In this document: positions 25,416 to 36,329 of the stretch, piece by piece
How positions within the stretch are numbered: the first letter of the stretch is position 1
Layout: each line of letters begins with the position of its first letter
DNA from: Antedon mediterranea
Taxonomy: Eukaryota > Echinodermata > Crinoidea > Comatulida > Antedonidae
Assembly (NCBI RefSeq): GCF_964355755.1
Contig: NC_092672.1
Location: 7,316,001-7,380,000 of the forward strand
Length of the DNA: 64,000 bases
Reading direction: 5' to 3'
Notes under the pieces: generated by a model
Seen by the model: the letters and a program-made list of their open reading frames with translations, nothing else
What the model was told of the DNA's origin: nothing
The model's database searches: none
Translations under genes and position numbers: made by a program

Positions 25416-26214
25416 TGACTGGTCTTAGCAAATACCGTCACTTGAAAACGTTTTCAAAAGAATTCAACACGGAAGGATTAATCTGTGTCTGTCAGTGGCA
25501 GAGTACATAATTTAAGGATATGTTGAATTTGATGAATACAATAATATGCACACTTATAATTTGAAACAAATAAATACTAATAAAAACAATACAGTTATTG
25601 TTATTCAAAATCCTATAGTTTTTTAAAATGCATTTGTCCATTTTGAAATATACCAGTGAAAATAACAAGTCTAAGTAGCACTGTAGTTAAACTAGTTAAA
25701 TTACATCAAGTTCACACTTGTCTACAGTACTGACACTTAAAATACTACCTCAGTTATCAAGTTTGAAGACGTTGCTTGTATACAGACCTCTATTATGGCG
25801 ACATCTTCGGGACTCAAAGGACTGTCCTTTTAACAAGGGTGTTCCCTGAAGGGTTGGTCGTAGTCTTATAACATTATATCTCGTTTATTTCACAGAAAAG
25901 AGGGTCTACTCTACCATAACGTTTCAATAATAGTTAGAATTAAACCTTTAACTATATTTGGTCTTTTTTTTGTTTTCAATTTTTCTACAGACGTGAATAA
26001 TTTTATTTAAATTTTATTTAAACTACAAAACGGCCTATCAAACGTTATATTTCATGTTTTGGGGACAATACATCTTTAATTAGCTCTTTAGCTTTTCATT
26101 CCCTTATGATTGAACTGTGTGGCACTACTGGTAGAAGATAAATATTGGTACTGTATTGAAGTACTGTATAACAGAAACATAAGGCATCGTTGTATATCAT
26201 ATTTTATTTTATAT

Positions 26215-26830
26215 ATAACACCTACATAAATTCCAGCCATTGCGAGTTACTCGGCTTTGCCTCGTTGATATAACCTTTCATCATTCACCTCGTGCCATTA
26301 TTTGTACCATTGCACTCATAAACATTCATTATTTGTTTTATATAACATCTAGACGTTTTTTTTTCGTACACAAAAATGTTTCAAAAAGTACTATTTAACG
26401 ATCGTTGAATAGTGCGTACTATTGCACGCCATGTGACCCACATTCGTCCAATCAAATGACAGGAATTTATATAGGTGTTATTTAACGATCGTTAGAGTAG
26501 TACTTTTTAATTGTTTGTGTACGAAAAAAAAATCTTCTCGTGTACGAAAAAAAATCTGCGTGAAATCGAATAGCAGCACCGTCGTTGTTTTGCGAACGGA
26601 AGCAGCGACGTGCATCTTTCCGTCACAACAAATCAGAACAATGGCAACATCAATGACAGGAATTTATTTAGATATTATACAAAACAAATAATGAATGTTT
26701 TTATATTCGTGTGATGGTACAAATAATTTCATCCGGGGAAATATAACATTTTATTTTCATCTCATGAAATTAGTTGTACCATCGCATTCATTATTTGTAT
26801 ACTATTTATCTTTAGGAGTAGGATTAGTAA
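26215..26830. mobile_element. Nested inverted-repeat elements at the ERK5 3' end
   Basis: The outer pair is AAACATTCATTATTTGTTTT near 26326 and its inverse near 26680. An inner pair has TTTTTTTTCGTACACAAAAA near 26358 and the inverse ending near 26530, with AACGATCGTT on both sides. The right flank (26700-26800) runs up to the ERK5 stop codon and forms its 3' untranslated region. Confidence 0.7.
26750..26755 (-). terminator. Polyadenylation signal AATAAA of the ERK5 gene
   Basis: On the minus strand an AATAAA lies about 47 bases after the TAG stop. It sits inside the inverted-repeat element, so the transposon seems to supply the signal. Confidence 0.5.
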
Positions 26831-29800
26831 TATCAGGCAAGTTTGATATGTTAAATGGTGATGGCAAACCAAGTTCTTGTTGCACTGCCTGAAGATCAGC
26901 AGGATTTAAATTATGCAGATCTAACCAATCAGAGAGTAGAGATGCAGACAGCGGCCCAGATTCACATTTCACACTAAAAGGAATGAAAACAAATTCATAA
27001 TAAATGGTTTACACACGGAGGGCTCAATGGTGCGGTTAATGTGAATTCACATCAAGGAGTTAACATACACATATTACATAGAAATTGCAATCAAAAACAA
27101 CAAAAAACCAAGTCAATTAAGCATAAGTAATTACAGTTAAAAGGTCCTTGTTATTAAATTGATCATAGTACTACATAGACCACACTCACATCGAAGGAGA
27201 TCAAATACACATAAATTACATAGAGATTGCAATAAAAATCAAAATGTACATAAAGATAAGTAATTACAGTTTAAACGTTCTTGTTAAATTGATTTAGTTA
27301 TGCATAGAATTGAAATATAGAAATACCTACCCAGTCGATAGAGGAGGAGGCTGCATATCAAGTGACTGATTGAGTAGTTCTTCAAGATCCATTGTTAACC
27401 CATATCCAGCTCCATCACCTCTTGGTGTTAATTGCAGTATAGGAGGCAGAACATCAATCATGCCTGATTTTGAAAACTGATGCGTAACAAACGCAATGTC
27501 TGGTTGGGAATTTGAATCCCTGTAAAAGCCTTGAGGAGGAATAACATCTTTGAAGAGATCTGGAGCAGACATTTTGGCAGAAGCTCCGCCAAAGTTATGA
27601 GCAATCAGGAATTCATCACGCAGGAGTGGTGACATTTTGGTTGGAGTCTTCTGCTTGGCTTCTAAGGCTTCTTCATACGTAGGTGGAGAGCCGTGCTGGA
27701 TAAATGGAGGTGAAGGACTGACAGGCTGGAAAAGTCTTTGTGGTGATTTTAAGGTCGCTTTTGTTGGAACAGAAGGTTTTATTTGCATATCATTAAACAT
27801 ATCTATGGCAGAGTATGTATGCACTTTGTTTTGGTCAAGATTGGAAATATTTTGATCAGATATCGGTTCTTTCGTGTTAGATGGCGCTACTGCTACGTGA
27901 TTTGTGAACTTTGTCTGGATGTTAGCACATTGTTGTTTCTTAGGCGCAATAGGCTTCAGATTTTGACGGATTGGCACCCTAGTATTTAGCGCCAAATTGG
28001 CTGAATTTTTTATTACAAAGGTGGTAGGTTGGGTGAGTTTAATCTGAACTGGTTGACCCTGCTGGGACTGACCTTGTCCTGCCAGGACAAACGTTGTTGG
28101 TAGGTTTCTGTCTTTATTTAAATATCCACTAGAGTTTTCTAAACTTGATGGTATTGTTTGATTACTGGATGACATGACTGTCTGCTGAGCATTGCTCTGC
28201 TGTGCTTGTACACTTGTTTTTAAAGAGGTTTGAATGTTTGGTTCTGATTTTGACAACTTTAGATTCACGGTTCCCTTTTCTTTATCCTCTTGAGCAGTAG
28301 CTCTCATCTTGTTCCATCTCTCTAGCATTTCTCTGTCTTCCTGAGTCAGGAATAAACCATTGTTCTCTTGTATTTTAGTTTTTGCTTTCTGTTTTTTTTG
28401 TCTTTCGGTAGCTTTCTTCAATTTCAACTTTCTCTTGTCTTCTCTCTCCTTCTGACGTTCCCATGCTTTCACTGACATCTTCCGGCCACCTATTGGTAAT
28501 GCATTTGCATTGGATTTTGCTGTTGAATCTAAAAAATATAAAAACTGTATAATAATTGTTGAGAAAGGCATAAACACAGATAATGAGTATTCAGAAATCC
28601 AGGTTCTGTTTTTGAGTACAAGTTTCTCAGCAGCAACCTAGCAATCATTATTCTTACATTATGAAACTGCACTGATTATCTGTAATAATGTAAATAGGCT
28701 TTCAAAATATGGTGCTTCTGATACTGTAAGATTACTATAAAGCTCTGCCTACACTATCAAACTAGTTTGACAAAAAAAATGTGATGTGCCCAAATATGGT
28801 AGTGATATGCTCATCATGTCCATATATGGTCACATCACATTTTGTTGTCACGTAAAGTTTGATAGTGTAGACAGAGCTTTAGGTATTCCACTGAGCTGTT
28901 CTTCAAACTCCTTGGTGAAGGTAGATCACTGCAGTGTTTGAGAGTGACCCTTCGCATACACCTAAAATAATCATGTTTTATTCCAAAAATGCTAACACTA
29001 TAAAACAAACCTGGCTCTGAAGCTTTGATCTTGTTTCTAAGTGCAGCATTCAGTAGAGCTGCCTTGATCAGAGCTTTCGTGTCGGTTGAAATTGTTTTCT
29101 GTGAGGTCTCAGAAGTACTCTTTGCCCCTTCATCAACAGATTTCTTAGCATCACCATGGTCTACACTTTTCATAGTCACATCACTTGACACGGCCGCCTT
29201 GGCATTAAGTTTCTGAAGGTCATTTCTCTTATGCTGTGGCAAGTCTTGAAGCAGATCCTCTCTTGATGCACTTCGCATGATAACATCTACAGGTGGTTGT
29301 GAGGAGTTTTTACCATTTGGGTTTATTTCTTGGTTGTTGATCTGACCACTACCACAAAGTGATGTTGCACTCTTCATCTCAACATCTGTGATACTTTGCT
29401 GCGTTGCAACCAGTAAATCCATTTTAGATTCTTTACAATTGCCATCATATGCATTATTTTGGATGTTTATCTCTGGACCATTTAGTGTTTCTGTTGGCTT
29501 AGCTTTCCCAGAAGATAATTCATTATCAGTGTTATTCTGGATTAAAGATGGTTGCAAGAAATTTGTTGCGTTTTGTTTCTTCTCAAGAACATCTGGAATA
29601 AACTGGTTCGACAGCGAACTATTAGTTCCTTTTTGGTTAACTGTGCCACACACTCTAGGTATGGGCTTCATAAACGTTCCTAACGGTACTTTTGAAATCG
29701 GCTTTTTATGTCTATGATACTTTGCTATTATCTTTGCAACCTTTTCTTGAATGTGTTCTTTCGTCATTTTTTCATTTTCAAAAGAGAAATCAAATTGCGG

Positions 29801-31198
29801 AAAGCAGAGGGGCTCATCGAGAGGATCATGATACTTAGCCAAATATGGATGCTTAAGAGCATCTGCTGATGTCACTCTTTCTTCTGGGCTGTATTTCAAC
29901 ATCTGCGATAAGAGATCGAGAGCTTGTGAATCAGCCTCTGGATACTTTGTTTTTAAATCAATAGGTTTGATATGACCATAGTTTTTGTGAAAGAAATTAT
30001 AGACCTGATCACTATGGCAAGATTGCAGCATCTTGTCTGGGGGCAGGCCTAAAACTTGAGTCACTAAGGTCAACTGGTCAATCAGGTTCTTTCCTGGGAA
30101 TATTTGCTTCCTGCCAATCATTTCTGCCAGGATACAACCAACTGACCACATGTCAACAGACTTTACATAATGTTCCATTGGGAACAGCAATTCTGGAGCT
30201 CTATACCATCTTGTTGCAACATAATTTGTCATGCGCATATGCCGTTTATGATCCTGAACAGATGAAACTCCTCTAGCCATTCCAAAATCTCCAATCTTCA
30301 ATTCACAGTTTCCATTAACCAGGAGATTACTCGGCTTCAAATCGCGATGTATGACATTAGCAGAGTGGATGTACTTTAATCCACGTAGAATTTGGTAAAG
30401 GAAATACCTGACATGCTCCTCGGAAAATACTTGTTTAGAATGTATGATCTGGTGCAGGTCACTCTCCATTAAATCTAAAACAACATACACATCTTTGAAT
30501 CCAGAAACAGGTCCTTTAATGTTTAATATTTCACGAATAGCAATAATGTTTTCATGCCGAAAGTGACGGAGAATGCGAATCTCACGATATGTACGTTTGG
30601 CTATTGTCTCTTCACAAAATGCATTTGGAATTTTTTTAATAGCGACTTTGATACCAGAATTTTTGTTTATTGCAGAACACACAACACCATAAGCACCTGA
30701 AAATATAAAATAAAATATTAAAAGAATAAACAAAAATAATAGTTACAAATTTAAATAACTATTATGATCTTGATAGTTACAAAACTGAAGAGTACTGTAT
30801 GTCAGCATCTTTTGAAAAAGACAATTGGTTTTTGATTTTAAACTTTTTTTATGTCATTAAGAAATGGTAAAATTCAAGGTAGCAGCAATAATATGTACTA
30901 TGTTTAAAAAATTTACTTTTTTTTCAAATGGAAACATATTATAATATTTATGATTTATTTATATATTGTGTTGTATTGAAGATGAAGAACAACACTGTGT
31001 TGATCTGGACTTCTATGAATAAATTAAATAAATTTGAACAATGAACTGCATAGCATGTACTGTAAGCCTACCGGTTCCAATATTTTCGATGGGCTTGTAG
31101 TCTGTGTCTTCAAGGTCAAAATTCACATCTAAACACCGACTTTTGAAAGTTATTGAGTTCTTCACAGCAGTATCTTGTTGTTGCATCTTGCTTGCCAT
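26802..31198 (-). CDS. MAPK7: Mitogen-activated protein kinase 7 (ERK5) orthologue with TNY activation motif
   Basis: Four coding exons on the minus strand: 31198-31072, 30696-29011, 28528-27331, 26973-26802; phases close, giving 1060 residues. The kinase domain (about residues 34-330) has the split glycine loop GTGAYGVV, VAIKKIPNAF (Lys63), HRDLKPSNLLVN, DFGMARG and VATRWYRAPELL. The large C-terminal extension matches ERK5: the ALIKAALLNAALRNKIKA block, the basic segment AWERQKEREDKRKLKLKK, LTQEDREMLERWNKMRA, PDIAFVTHQFSKSG, GAGYGLTMDLEELLNQSLDM and SASLLSDWLDLHNLNPADLQ. ERK5 acts downstream of MEK5 and its C-terminus is a transcriptional activation region. The activation lip reads MTNYVATRW where ERK5 has TEY (Thr199-Asn200-Tyr201). 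The donor after exon 2 is a weak GTTTGT. Intron 2 holds a family A MITE. Confidence 0.95.
28736..28882. mobile_element. MITE family A, copy 6 (complete)
   Basis: Runs from AAAGCTCTGCCTACACTATC to GTTTGATAGTGTAGACAGAG followed by CTTT, about 145 bp, in ERK5 intron 2. Its right edge is about 130 bases from the end of exon 2, and the long ORF runs into it past the real donor. Confidence 0.9.
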
Positions 31199-32110
31199 AA
31201 AACTTACTTTTAAATTTCACCATTCATTCATCTATAAAAAAATCAAAATTGTAATTAATTTTTTATCATGCAGGCCTAGTCAATCCCTGTCTGTAGGCTA
31301 GGCCTAGCCTCTAGCTAGTAAGTAACAATAACATTAATAAAGTAGTAGTAGTAGCCTAGGCCTAGCCTCTAGTATAAAAAAGACGTTAATTCCTAGCTAG
31401 GCTAAACTGATAACTTATCATGTTTCTTTCATTGAAATAATCAGTACTCATCATGGAAAATCAAATAAAAAAGCTAGGCCTACTAAAATATGTAACATCA
31501 GAAACATACAGTACATATAGACAGCGGGAAAGCCAAGTATCTTCCCGTATCGACAATTGTTTTGACCCCAATCAAATAAATATTCTAGGCCTACATATAT
31601 TGCAGTGGTTTGATATGTAATTACGTCAATAATGTAATAATTTTATTATAGTGAATAGATGAAACATTCATAAAAAAATAACGGATACACACTTTACCAT
31701 TTCCAATCAAATAAAGTGTAATTTTACACCACGAACTCCCACTGTTACGGTAAAAACACGATATATTTTATATAGGAACTCCGTTTCTAAAAATAGATAA
31801 TTTCGATGATGTCACTCGGTGTTAGCCAATCAGCGACCTTGTTTACAAGATTGGCACGCTTATCCTCATCATTGCTATTTTCGCCATTTTGGACATCCCT
31901 TTGCGGCGATCGCGACATACACCGCTACCACCACCATTCAACAACAAAGGAACCAAAAGTTGTAAGTGGGGTGTGTACAAAAGAATTATTGACTTTTTGC
32001 GTTTCTTTGTTCGGTTGAAGCACACTCCACTCATTTATCTCTCGTGCACCTGTTCTTTCCTTGTAGACCTGCAGCGAAAGCGAAGTGGGTGAAATTATAA
32101 AAAGGTAATA
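31199..32110. promoter_or_regulatory. Presumed divergent promoter region of ERK5 and the bHLH gene
   Basis: The interval lies between the ERK5 start and a GC-richer, transcript-like stretch at about 31805-32105 with donor-like AAAAGGTAATA at its end and TTTGTGAATTTCG-free sequence. It is non-repetitive apart from TAGGCCTA clusters at 31270-31590. Assignment as promoter is inference from gene orientation; no TATA box was identified. Confidence 0.35.
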
Positions 32111-32189
32111 TTACTATTCAACAGCTGATTTTGAAGTTTGTTACATGAAAATAATTCCAAGCCAAAGTGATAATGATATTATTATGTAG

Positions 32190-32421
32190 CCTCCTCGGGA
32201 TCCGTAGCCTCTAGGCCTAGTGTAGGCCCAGTACTATAGGCCTAGTAGGAATCACTCCTTGTAGGAGGCCTCTAGGCGGTAGACCTAGTTTGCTAGAGGG
32301 TCTTACAAATTACTAGTGTAGGTACATATATGCTTGCTACCTAGTGCAGGGCAGGCCTACTTTTTGTACGGATCCCTTTTGTACTGTGTAGGCCTAGGCC
32401 TAGCTAGTACTAGGGGATGCT
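32190..32421. repeat. TAGGCCTA-rich patch
   Basis: More than ten overlapping copies of GGCCTA or CTAGGCC lie in about 230 bp, broken by AGTAGG and CTCTAGG strings. A matching patch at 34530-34690 flanks the other side of the fold-back element, so the element appears to have inserted into one cluster. Confidence 0.7.
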
Positions 32422-32702
32422 AGTCAAGTCGCCCCATCGCAAAGTCGCCCCATACAAAGTCGCCCCATACACAGTCGCCCCATCGCAAAGTCGCCCCAAA
32501 ACAAAGTCGCCCTGACACAGTCGCCCCATTGCAAAGTCGCCCCATCGCAAAGTCGCCCCAACGCAAAGTCGCCCCATCGCAAGGTCGCCCCAACACAAAG
32601 TCGCCCCATCGCAAAGTCGCCCCAAAACGTTAAAAAATAGTTTAAAAGTGCGTAAAATGTCGCAATGATGCACAAAATAACACGGAACGTGTAGGCATAA
32701 AA

Positions 32703-32895
32703 GGGGAAGCCCCGCCATATAGTCTCAGGTCACACGATCGGCACGCTCCCCAATCATCAGAGAGGAAGCCCCCAACTAATCACTCCGCGGTCGCACTAAC
32801 GTGCTAGCTCTCACCAGAGGGAAACCCCCGTAATTATTCCGCCGTTGTCGCACTACAACGCACCATCTGAAGATGGGGAAACCCCGTCGGAGTTT
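32703..32895. repeat. Four degenerate 57-59 bp units with GGGAAnCCCC hairpins
   Basis: GGGGAAGCCCC, GAGGAAGCCCCC, AGGGAAACCCCC and GGGGAAACCCC occur at about 32703, 32763, 32818 and 32875. Between them are related strings with GTCGCAC followed by an inverted GTGC/GCAC pair. The block is more GC-rich than the rest of the fold-back interior. Confidence 0.55.
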
Positions 32896-33299
32896 TACGA
32901 TGATATCAGTCGCGTTCGAAATCGGTGGCGTTTAATTTTGGTCGCGATAAAATGATGTTATACGATCTAGATTATTTTTACTTTGGTCGATGAATATTTA
33001 TTATTATTAGGCCTATATTAATAATTGATTTTTGTTTTTATTTTACACTGAGGTCTATGATGAGAGAAAGATGTGTGCCTTAAAAATGACAATTTGTAAA
33101 CATAGTTTAAGATTATAGTAAGCCTATTATTCAGCATAATGTCATTTAACAGTACATAAATTTAAATGTGAAATATTTTATAGGGAACGTAGGCTACGTC
33201 TGTGTCTTTTATTTTTTATATGCAACAAATTAGGTAAAACAATTTATTTATAAACATTCAGTTTACTATTATTATACATAGTATTACAATGAACATTGA

Positions 33300-33722
33300 T
33301 TATAAGCCTGGAAATGCAATCCCATCATTATATCCATTATAAAATTGCATCATATCGCCACTATATGTCGTAAATGATGACGTGCATGTGTGTATTCGTC
33401 GTACGTCCGTGTACGTATTATTCCGTGCCTCTTCACTGTCTTGTTTATTAAAATTAAATAAACACCCGATATGAGGATATTTATTAGGCATGATAATAAC
33501 CAAAAGGGTTGAATAGAATTTCTTCAGTAAAATGATCATTCTGCTGTTGAATAAAAAGCGACTCGCAATCTGAAACATTCTCTGAAACCAATCGGAGCTG
33601 CTCCTTCTGGTATCTGTTTCCTTCTCACAGCTGCTACGTCTTTCTGCTGCCCGTCGGGGATTCCCCTTTTTAAAAAACACGCACACGATAATCATACTGT
33701 ACGATGGTTTTTCCATGGTCAA
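33300..33722 (-). CDS. ORF inside the fold-back element (unrecognised)
   Basis: A 140-codon ATG-started frame with an Arg/Ser-rich segment (AAERRSSCEKETDTRRSSSD) and no family I recognise. It is the only sizeable ORF in the element interior. It could be a degraded passenger gene or chance; no transposase motif is visible. Confidence 0.2.
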   Translation of the reverse strand: MTMEKPSYSMIIVCVFFKKGNPRRAAERRSSCEKETDTRRSSSDWFQRMFQIASRFLFNSRMIILLKKFYSTLLVIIMPNKYPHIGCLFNFNKQDSEEARNNTYTDVRRIHTCTSSFTTYSGDMMQFYNGYNDGIAFPGL

Positions 33723-34529
33723 ATGTAGCGTTTTAATTTTACTAAAATACCTGCATGTGTAAAACGATCATATCGACGAAGAAATCCCCTTTTTTTTATT
33801 TCTTCATTTTGAAAAGTCATAATTAAAATTAAATAACTATAGACACATAACTTGTCAATAAATGCAAAATGATCAATAAGTAGCCTATATAACATTTATT
33901 GTCTTACAACGCTGTTATTGTTTTAACTACTGTAAATATACGAAGGCCTACTATTTATACACTTATTATATTATCCTAAAAAATGAGCTGGTATCCACGC
34001 GTAGGTTGAAGAAAGATTCGTAATTGTGGCTCTGGTAACTAATTTTAAAATCATATTAAATTAACATTTTCGAAACTATAAATCAGGGATAATCTTTTTA
34101 GAACTTTCAAACAAGGAACTATTTTTTAATGATTTTTAAAAAGCACATCACTCTATTAAAACCTGTAAAATAAAAATTAAAACACAAATTATGTATATAA
34201 TAGGATAAACATTATAATGTATACGACATTTACCAAAGTAACAACGCAATCGATATCAAACGCAACCGCTATATGATTAAAACAGCGTACTACTAGCGGC
34301 GGCACTACTTCCGAAATAAAACCGTGGGCGACTTTGCGATGGGGCGACTTTGCGATGGGGCGACTTTGCGTTGGGGCGACTTTGCGTTGGGGCGACTTTG
34401 CGATGGGGCCACTTTGTAATGGGGCGACTGTGCCGGGGCGACTTTGTTTTGGGGCGACTTTGCGATGGGGCGACTTTGTATTGGGCGACTTTGTATGGGG
34501 CGACTTTGCGATGGGGCGACTTGACTGGA

Positions 34530-36329
34530 TCCCGTACTAGGCCTAGTAGTAGCCTCTAGTAGGCTAGATAGTATTACTAATACTAATTAGGCCTTGTAGT
34601 AGGCTAGCTTTATAGGCCTAGACTTGCTTATAAAATATTAATAACTAGATAAGAGGGGATAGGCCTAGGCCTAGACTAGACCTATATCTCATAATTATTA
34701 ATTAATAATAGTGGAACAGTTCAAGGTAGAGCAATATAGGCTAAAAAAAAAGAAGCCTATACAATAAGGGGGCGTTTGCATGCAAATTGCTGCAGTGTAG
34801 GCCTAGCCTAGTTCTTATATTTGTTGTTGATCATGAAGGAATTTTACATCCATTTTAATAGATGGGTTTACAATAATTAATATTGTTTGTGTTTAAAATT
34901 GATGATGTTTCATTTTGGTCACGATAAACATAAAACTAGGCCTAGACCTACAGATATGAATACATATAGTTGATACTGTAGGATATGCACTGTGTTTTAT
35001 ATGAAGCGCTGCTAGCTAATTAACAAAAAAACCTATCCCTCTAAAGATTAATAAAGATCATCATCAGTAAGTAAATTCTGGAGTGGTTCTCCAAAATAAT
35101 ACAGAAAGTTGATATGCTATTGCAATGATTTAAAATATGACCAGTTTATAACATGACTGATTTTGTTGACACTTGATAGTGAACCATATCTTAACCACAA
35201 TGGTTTTTTTATTATCTAGTCTCAAGATGTACAGTTATAATTGATTGACAGCGTAACATTTGAATGCACTTATTTGAAGCATTGTTCTTAAAACCTGTTG
35301 ATTAGACTAATTAAGTATCGCTGTTTGGACTAATTAAAGGTTTTGCATATTATTAATAATAATTGATCTCTAAGAGAAAATTTTAATTTGAGAAGTTTGA
35401 TGGCAATAATTGATCTGTCAGTGAGTCTTAAGTCTACACTATCTTTATGTGAAAAAAAATGAGATGTGACCATACATGATGATGGAACATCACTACCATA
35501 TTTGGGCACATCACAATTTTTTGGTCATTTAAACTAGTTTGATAGTGTAGACAGGGCTTTAGTAATAAATTAAACCAATGTTATTATTTCATATACAGTA
35601 GCAATAATATTTTATATTGCATTTATTTGCTGGTGAAGAAAATGTTCCTCCTGTATCAGCTCTAGTCTAATTGAAGAGAATTTATTTGTTTCTCTAATTC
35701 TAAAATTCTTCTAAAAATTAAAAAATAGGCCTAGTAATAGATAGCACAGTATTTTAGAATGACTTCCTTGTGTACACAGTACTTTGAACGCATCATTATT
35801 CATTATAATTGTTGTAGAACCTGTAAAATTCAAGGTAATAGTATTCTTTTGTACAATTAAAGTTAAAAATAACTTGCTATACAATTTGCTTAAATAAATA
35901 ATGGATTATAGAACAAAACATCATCCTCAATAAAAAAATAGGTAAATATGTCTTCTGAATAGTGAAATTTGATGGGAGGGAAAAAAGTATTACATTTTTT
36001 GTTTTGGCCTATAGGAATTAGTACTGTACCCACACTGTACTACCCACATTCAATTTATTTTTGTTTCACCCAAATACAGTACCATTAACTTTTTATCCCC
36101 CCACCCTTAGGTTTTATTTTTACCTACCCTTAGCTTTATTTTTTTCGTGCTAAATAAGCCCCACCCATCACATTAAATCAGTATATACTGGCATGGAGAA
36201 CTTACATTACATTCATATTTGTACCTACATTAGAACTTGATTGATATCGCAGTACTGTACTACCGTATTCCAAGAACAAATATTACAAACGTGTAGTCAA
36301 GACAACCATGCTCCTAAGATACAAACACA
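34530..36329. other. Presumed intron 1 or upstream region of the bHLH gene
   Basis: Starts with a TAGGCCTA cluster to about 34690 and contains one family A MITE (35426-35564) and AT-rich sequence. No coding exon is seen until 36330. An acceptor-like GATATCGCAG at about 36243-36252 may begin the first coding exon. Confidence 0.4.
35426..35564. mobile_element. MITE family A, copy 7 (inverted orientation)
   Basis: Starts AAGTCTACACTATCTTTATG and ends CAAACTAGTTTGATAGTGTA, with GACAGGGCTTTAG following. Its halves are swapped relative to copy 6, as expected for the opposite strand. Confidence 0.85.

Larger units (their letters stand above)
22918..26749. other. Intergenic between SVOP-like 5' end and ERK5 3' end
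   Basis: No gene is recognised. The interval holds TAGGCCTA motifs near 23210, 23798, 24370 and 24400, fragments of family B (24000-24195 and 26045-26080), one family A MITE, an AATAAACGCC-rich repeat (25190-25415) and nested inverted repeats (26215-26830). The SVOP-like promoter should lie just above 22273. Confidence 0.5.
32422..34526. mobile_element. Fold-back transposon with terminal arrays of a 16-bp repeat
   Basis: Each end is a 200-bp array of 13 units based on GTCGCCCCATCGCAAA (left 32422-32624, right 34325-34526, opposite orientation). Variant units occur in the same order from each tip, so the arms are mirror copies. The inverted match extends outward into AGTACnGGGAT-like flanks. 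The 1.7-kb middle has no transposase I can recognise. Long terminal repeats built of short tandem units define fold-back elements, including the sea urchin TU family. The GRLCVGATLRWGD-type ORFs over the arrays are artefacts. Confidence 0.88.

Noticed and set aside
32410-34559. GRLCVGATLRWGD-type ORFs
   Set aside because: The 16-bp terminal repeat units generate them in every frame (three units equal 48 bp).
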